DNA from: JAYEIA01 sp964472505
GTDB lineage: Bacteria > Bacteroidota > Bacteroidia > Bacteroidales > JAADGE01
DNA: 64,000 nucleotides
Assembly: GCA_964472505.1 (NCBI GenBank)
Contig: CAYYQW010000002.1
Coordinates: 62,001-126,000 of the forward strand
Direction of reading: 5' to 3'
Of the stretch, positions 62,701-64,000 are shown piece by piece. The notes below the pieces were generated by a model. It saw nothing but the letters and a program-made list of their open reading frames with translations, made no database searches and was not told the DNA's origin. The position numbers were made by a program, and so were the translations under genes. The stretch's first letter is position 1, and each line of letters begins with the position of its first letter.

Positions 62701-64000
62701 CAATCAGCAACAACAGCGTAACGGCAAATGCCGGGGAAGATGAAATTGTTTGCAATAACCTGGCAACATTATCGGGAAATACTCCCATAAGCTTTGCTTC
62801 CGGATTGTGGACAAGAAGTTCCGGTGCCGGAGAAATAGCCAATCCGGAATCGGCTCAAACTACGGTTAGCGGACTTGCATTCGGAACAAATGTGTTTCAA
62901 TGGGAAGTGGAAGGAAACGGTTGTATCGACAATGATAAAGTAGTCATTTCGCGAAACGATTTTTCAATTTCGGCCGGGCTTGACAAAGAAATTTGCGGCT
63001 CTGCTACGAACTTATCCGCAGAAAATCCTTCGCCGGGTTACGGAATTTGGGAAATCAGCGGAAGCCCGGGTGTTGAAATTGAAAACCCGACCTATTATCA
63101 AACACAGGTAAGCGGCATCAGCAATAATTCAGAAAATATATTTCGATGGACAGTTTACAGAAACGGCTGCTCAGCTTATGACGAAGTTAAAATAACAAAT
63201 ACCTTTATTCAAGCCTATGCCGGTGCCGATCAATCAGTCTGTCAGGACAATACACTATTAGCAGCGCAAACGCCATCGGCAGGCAGCGGGCTTTGGACAC
63301 TTAGTTCAGGCAGCGGAACCATAGAAGAACCGGAAAATCCGAACAGTGCCGTATCCGGTTTACGCCTTGGAGAAAATACCCTACGTTGGACCGTAAGAAA
63401 TAAAACTTGCGAATCCTATGATGAAGTAATCATAAGCAATGATGATGTGGTAAGCTCGGCAGGAAGCGACCAAGCAGTATGCAGCTCAAATGCCGTATTA
63501 TCTGCCGACCCGCCGCCTGCAAGCGGCTACGGCGAATGGGAAACCATTGCCGGACCGGGCATTGTTGAAACTGCCGATGCCTATTACTCACAAGTAAGCA
63601 ATCTGCAAAGAGGCATTAATACTTTTCGTTGGACCGTGTATGCCGGTGATTGTAACAGCGGAGGCGATGAAGTAAACATCACCAACAACAGCTTTGACAC
63701 CTATGCCGGCGAAGACCAAGAATTACCCTTCAACATATACAACACCACACTCAATGCCGAACAAGATGCTGAAGCAAGCGGCGGTTCATGGTCTATTCTG
63801 TCGGGAGGCGGTTTTTTTGCCGACCCGCAAGACCCAAAAACAGAGGTCACCGGAATGGCAAGCGGTGAAAACACCTTTAATTGGCGAGTAGAAAAAAACA
63901 ATTGTTTTGCTTCCGATCAAGTAATTATACTGGTGAAAGATTTTGAAGCTTATGCCGGCGAAACGCAACAAATATGCGGCGAACAAACACAACTCAATGC
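59730..64000 (+). CDS. Giant repeat adhesin with cysteine-paired Ig-like repeats (cut by window edge)
   Basis: From ATG 59730 an open frame runs to the window end (1423 codons). It begins with a signal peptide (MNTKLYFLLIILLFTSYLTR, cleaved at AQ) and then consists of about 81-residue repeats, seventeen complete and an eighteenth cut. Each repeat has the plan A-x-A-G-x-D-x-x-x-C ... G-x-W ... NP ... L-x-x-G-x-N-x-F-x-W-T-V ... C-x-x-x-D-E-V-x-I-x-N. One cysteine is near the start and one near the end, so each Ig-like unit probably holds one disulfide. Such arrays belong to large exported proteins of this phylum, usually ending in a type IX secretion or gliding-associated domain, not visible here. 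Cell-surface adhesion is inferred. Confidence 0.88.
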   Translation, partial: MNTKLYFLLIILLFTSYLTRAQNADAGTDRLICGTETQLEGNAPPEGHSGAWTLIYGTAVIENSSVPNTQISNLGKGDNGFRWTFTNGTHDDVIITNGLPYVEAGSNQTTCAATRSMAANTPEAGETGVWEQISGDAANIISPTAYNTQIDNLQNGTSIFKWTIQGADCSLSDEVSITRHEAVAEAGDDVYSCHGTAEITASIPPRGTGYWTAVGAGNIDNPSANQTMVYDLPSNQNTFRWNVEYKGCYDFDEIDVYNTNLSVSTSGDKTVCADETTISGTNPEEGAVGLWESMGGSAIIDNESAYITTVRELNQGSNVFKWTISKNNCEKSAELTITNDKIAEINAGGDQIVCEFNGTLGALAPKEGEWALWEVITGTAEIANPSLYNSPVSNLSRGENRFKWTLENGNCSALDEVIIENNLPNYAVLSPDEEICTDEYTLTASELYPNEYGLWTKQDGASGNILDPTNNATDVINLSSGSNRFRWTISNQDCQVYEEITITNNKITTDAGEDTAICETEYYLSAENSVTANGFWTVENSEGTPVFDNPTQLSTFVRNLAPGNNILKWYVSKGKCEASDIISIRNNQPDDVYAGPDAVSCSDETLLSAAKPSSGSGVWSLESGNGTIAEPSQRSTAVSNLKIGDNVFRWIVTDDNCSDYDEVIITRKHIIADAGSDDETCSTDYNSLQGNIPDDGLQGIWTVSGGNGAFENPTSHTTSVAALSPGDNRFTWTVYDSDCSDADDVIITNNIPTAASTGSDKEICTYQTDISANQPTVGTGQWSLVFGGAIIENTADNLTTVSEIPKGLSQYKWTITKGSCSSEALISITNNSLSTATADDISICDNASFLSANPPQTEETGLWTLSSGSGDIADPTFHNSAVSNLYLGLNKFKWTVTKGECTANDFFSITNDLVEANAWLSGPDSICTDMAAILGNEPVPGAVGTWEITAGGGYIEDPNDPSTHIYELPLGNTDIRWTIEYNACSDYADISISNNSVTANAGEDEIVCNNLATLSGNTPISFASGLWTRSSGAGEIANPESAQTTVSGLAFGTNVFQWEVEGNGCIDNDKVVISRNDFSISAGLDKEICGSATNLSAENPSPGYGIWEISGSPGVEIENPTYYQTQVSGISNNSENIFRWTVYRNGCSAYDEVKITNTFIQAYAGADQSVCQDNTLLAAQTPSAGSGLWTLSSGSGTIEEPENPNSAVSGLRLGENTLRWTVRNKTCESYDEVIISNDDVVSSAGSDQAVCSSNAVLSADPPPASGYGEWETIAGPGIVETADAYYSQVSNLQRGINTFRWTVYAGDCNSGGDEVNITNNSFDTYAGEDQELPFNIYNTTLNAEQDAEASGGSWSILSGGGFFADPQDPKTEVTGMASGENTFNWRVEKNNCFASDQVIILVKDFEAYAGETQQICGEQTQLN
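59799..64000 (+). repeat. Array of about 243-base coding repeats within the adhesin
   Basis: Repeat starts (AGxDxxxC motif) lie near 59799, 60034, 60278, 60510, 60752, 60995, 61250, 61495, 61735, 61980, 62228, 62470, 62718, 62960, 63205, 63445, 63692 and 63943. DNA identity between units is low while the protein pattern is kept, so the duplications are old and under selection. The unit at 63692 lacks the first cysteine. Confidence 0.85.

Noticed and set aside
59799..64000. CRISPR-like periodicity
   Set aside because: The period is about 243 bases, DNA identity is low and the frame is continuously open; it is a protein repeat.

Overview
The window is chromosomal DNA of a member of the Bacteroidota. 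The evidence is the gene content (a GldM-like domain, DUF4294, DUF5916, DUF1573, a C10 peptidase, an SBP/propeller/SpoIIE sensor, and an adhesin array of the type exported in this phylum) and the many promoters of the Bacteroidota type, TTTG/TTG then about 19-23 bases then TAnnTTTG. Ribosome-binding sites are weak or absent, as is usual in the phylum. The genus cannot be named from the sequence. The cluster resembling anaerobic ergothioneine synthesis suggests an anaerobic or microaerobic life.

Layout. 1-14.5 kb holds housekeeping and envelope genes: the N-terminal 787 codons of metH, a GldM-C-like secreted protein, a class V PLP enzyme, ftsK-lolA, trmN6, dnaB and two exported proteins. 14.8-21.1 kb is a phosphorelay set (receiver, hybrid kinase with a degenerate receiver, HPt) followed by an AddB-like nuclease. 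A tRNA-Lys with promoter and terminator follows at 21.26 kb. 21.4-27.4 kb is an accessory region: YceI, an SDR, a C10 cysteine peptidase with a small lipoprotein neighbour, a 34-base AG microsatellite and a family of hairpin-rich interspersed repeats. 27.5-34.1 kb holds a transaldolase-family aldolase, the SRP RNA gene, DUF4294, a LytTR regulator divergent from a secreted leucine-rich-repeat protein, a KDKE-rich protein, a small lipoprotein and thiolase. 34.4-41.4 kb holds a glycosyltransferase, an AbiEi/AbiEii-type toxin-antitoxin pair with twin operators, TraB/GumN, DUF5916 and DUF1573 proteins.

41.7-48.2 kb is a SiaA/B/C-type partner-switching operon: two SiaB kinases, a SiaC phosphoprotein, an XseB-like small protein, and a 1565-residue membrane phosphatase whose sensor fuses two solute-binding domains to a beta-propeller. 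Signals sensed in the periplasm would change phosphatase activity and so the phosphorylation state of SiaC.

49.2-56.8 kb is the most interesting cluster. It runs egtD/eanA-type histidine methyltransferase, FAD disulfide reductase, a triple-rhodanese protein with the EanB residue pattern, and a CDGSH/ferredoxin/glutamate-synthase-domain fusion, nearly abutting on the minus strand. A DUF3179 protein lies upstream and a divergent MarR regulator with a candidate operator follows. It reads as an oxygen-independent ergothioneine pathway with accessory redox enzymes. The window closes with pyrophosphatase, an ABC-F ATPase and a giant cysteine-paired repeat adhesin that runs off the end.
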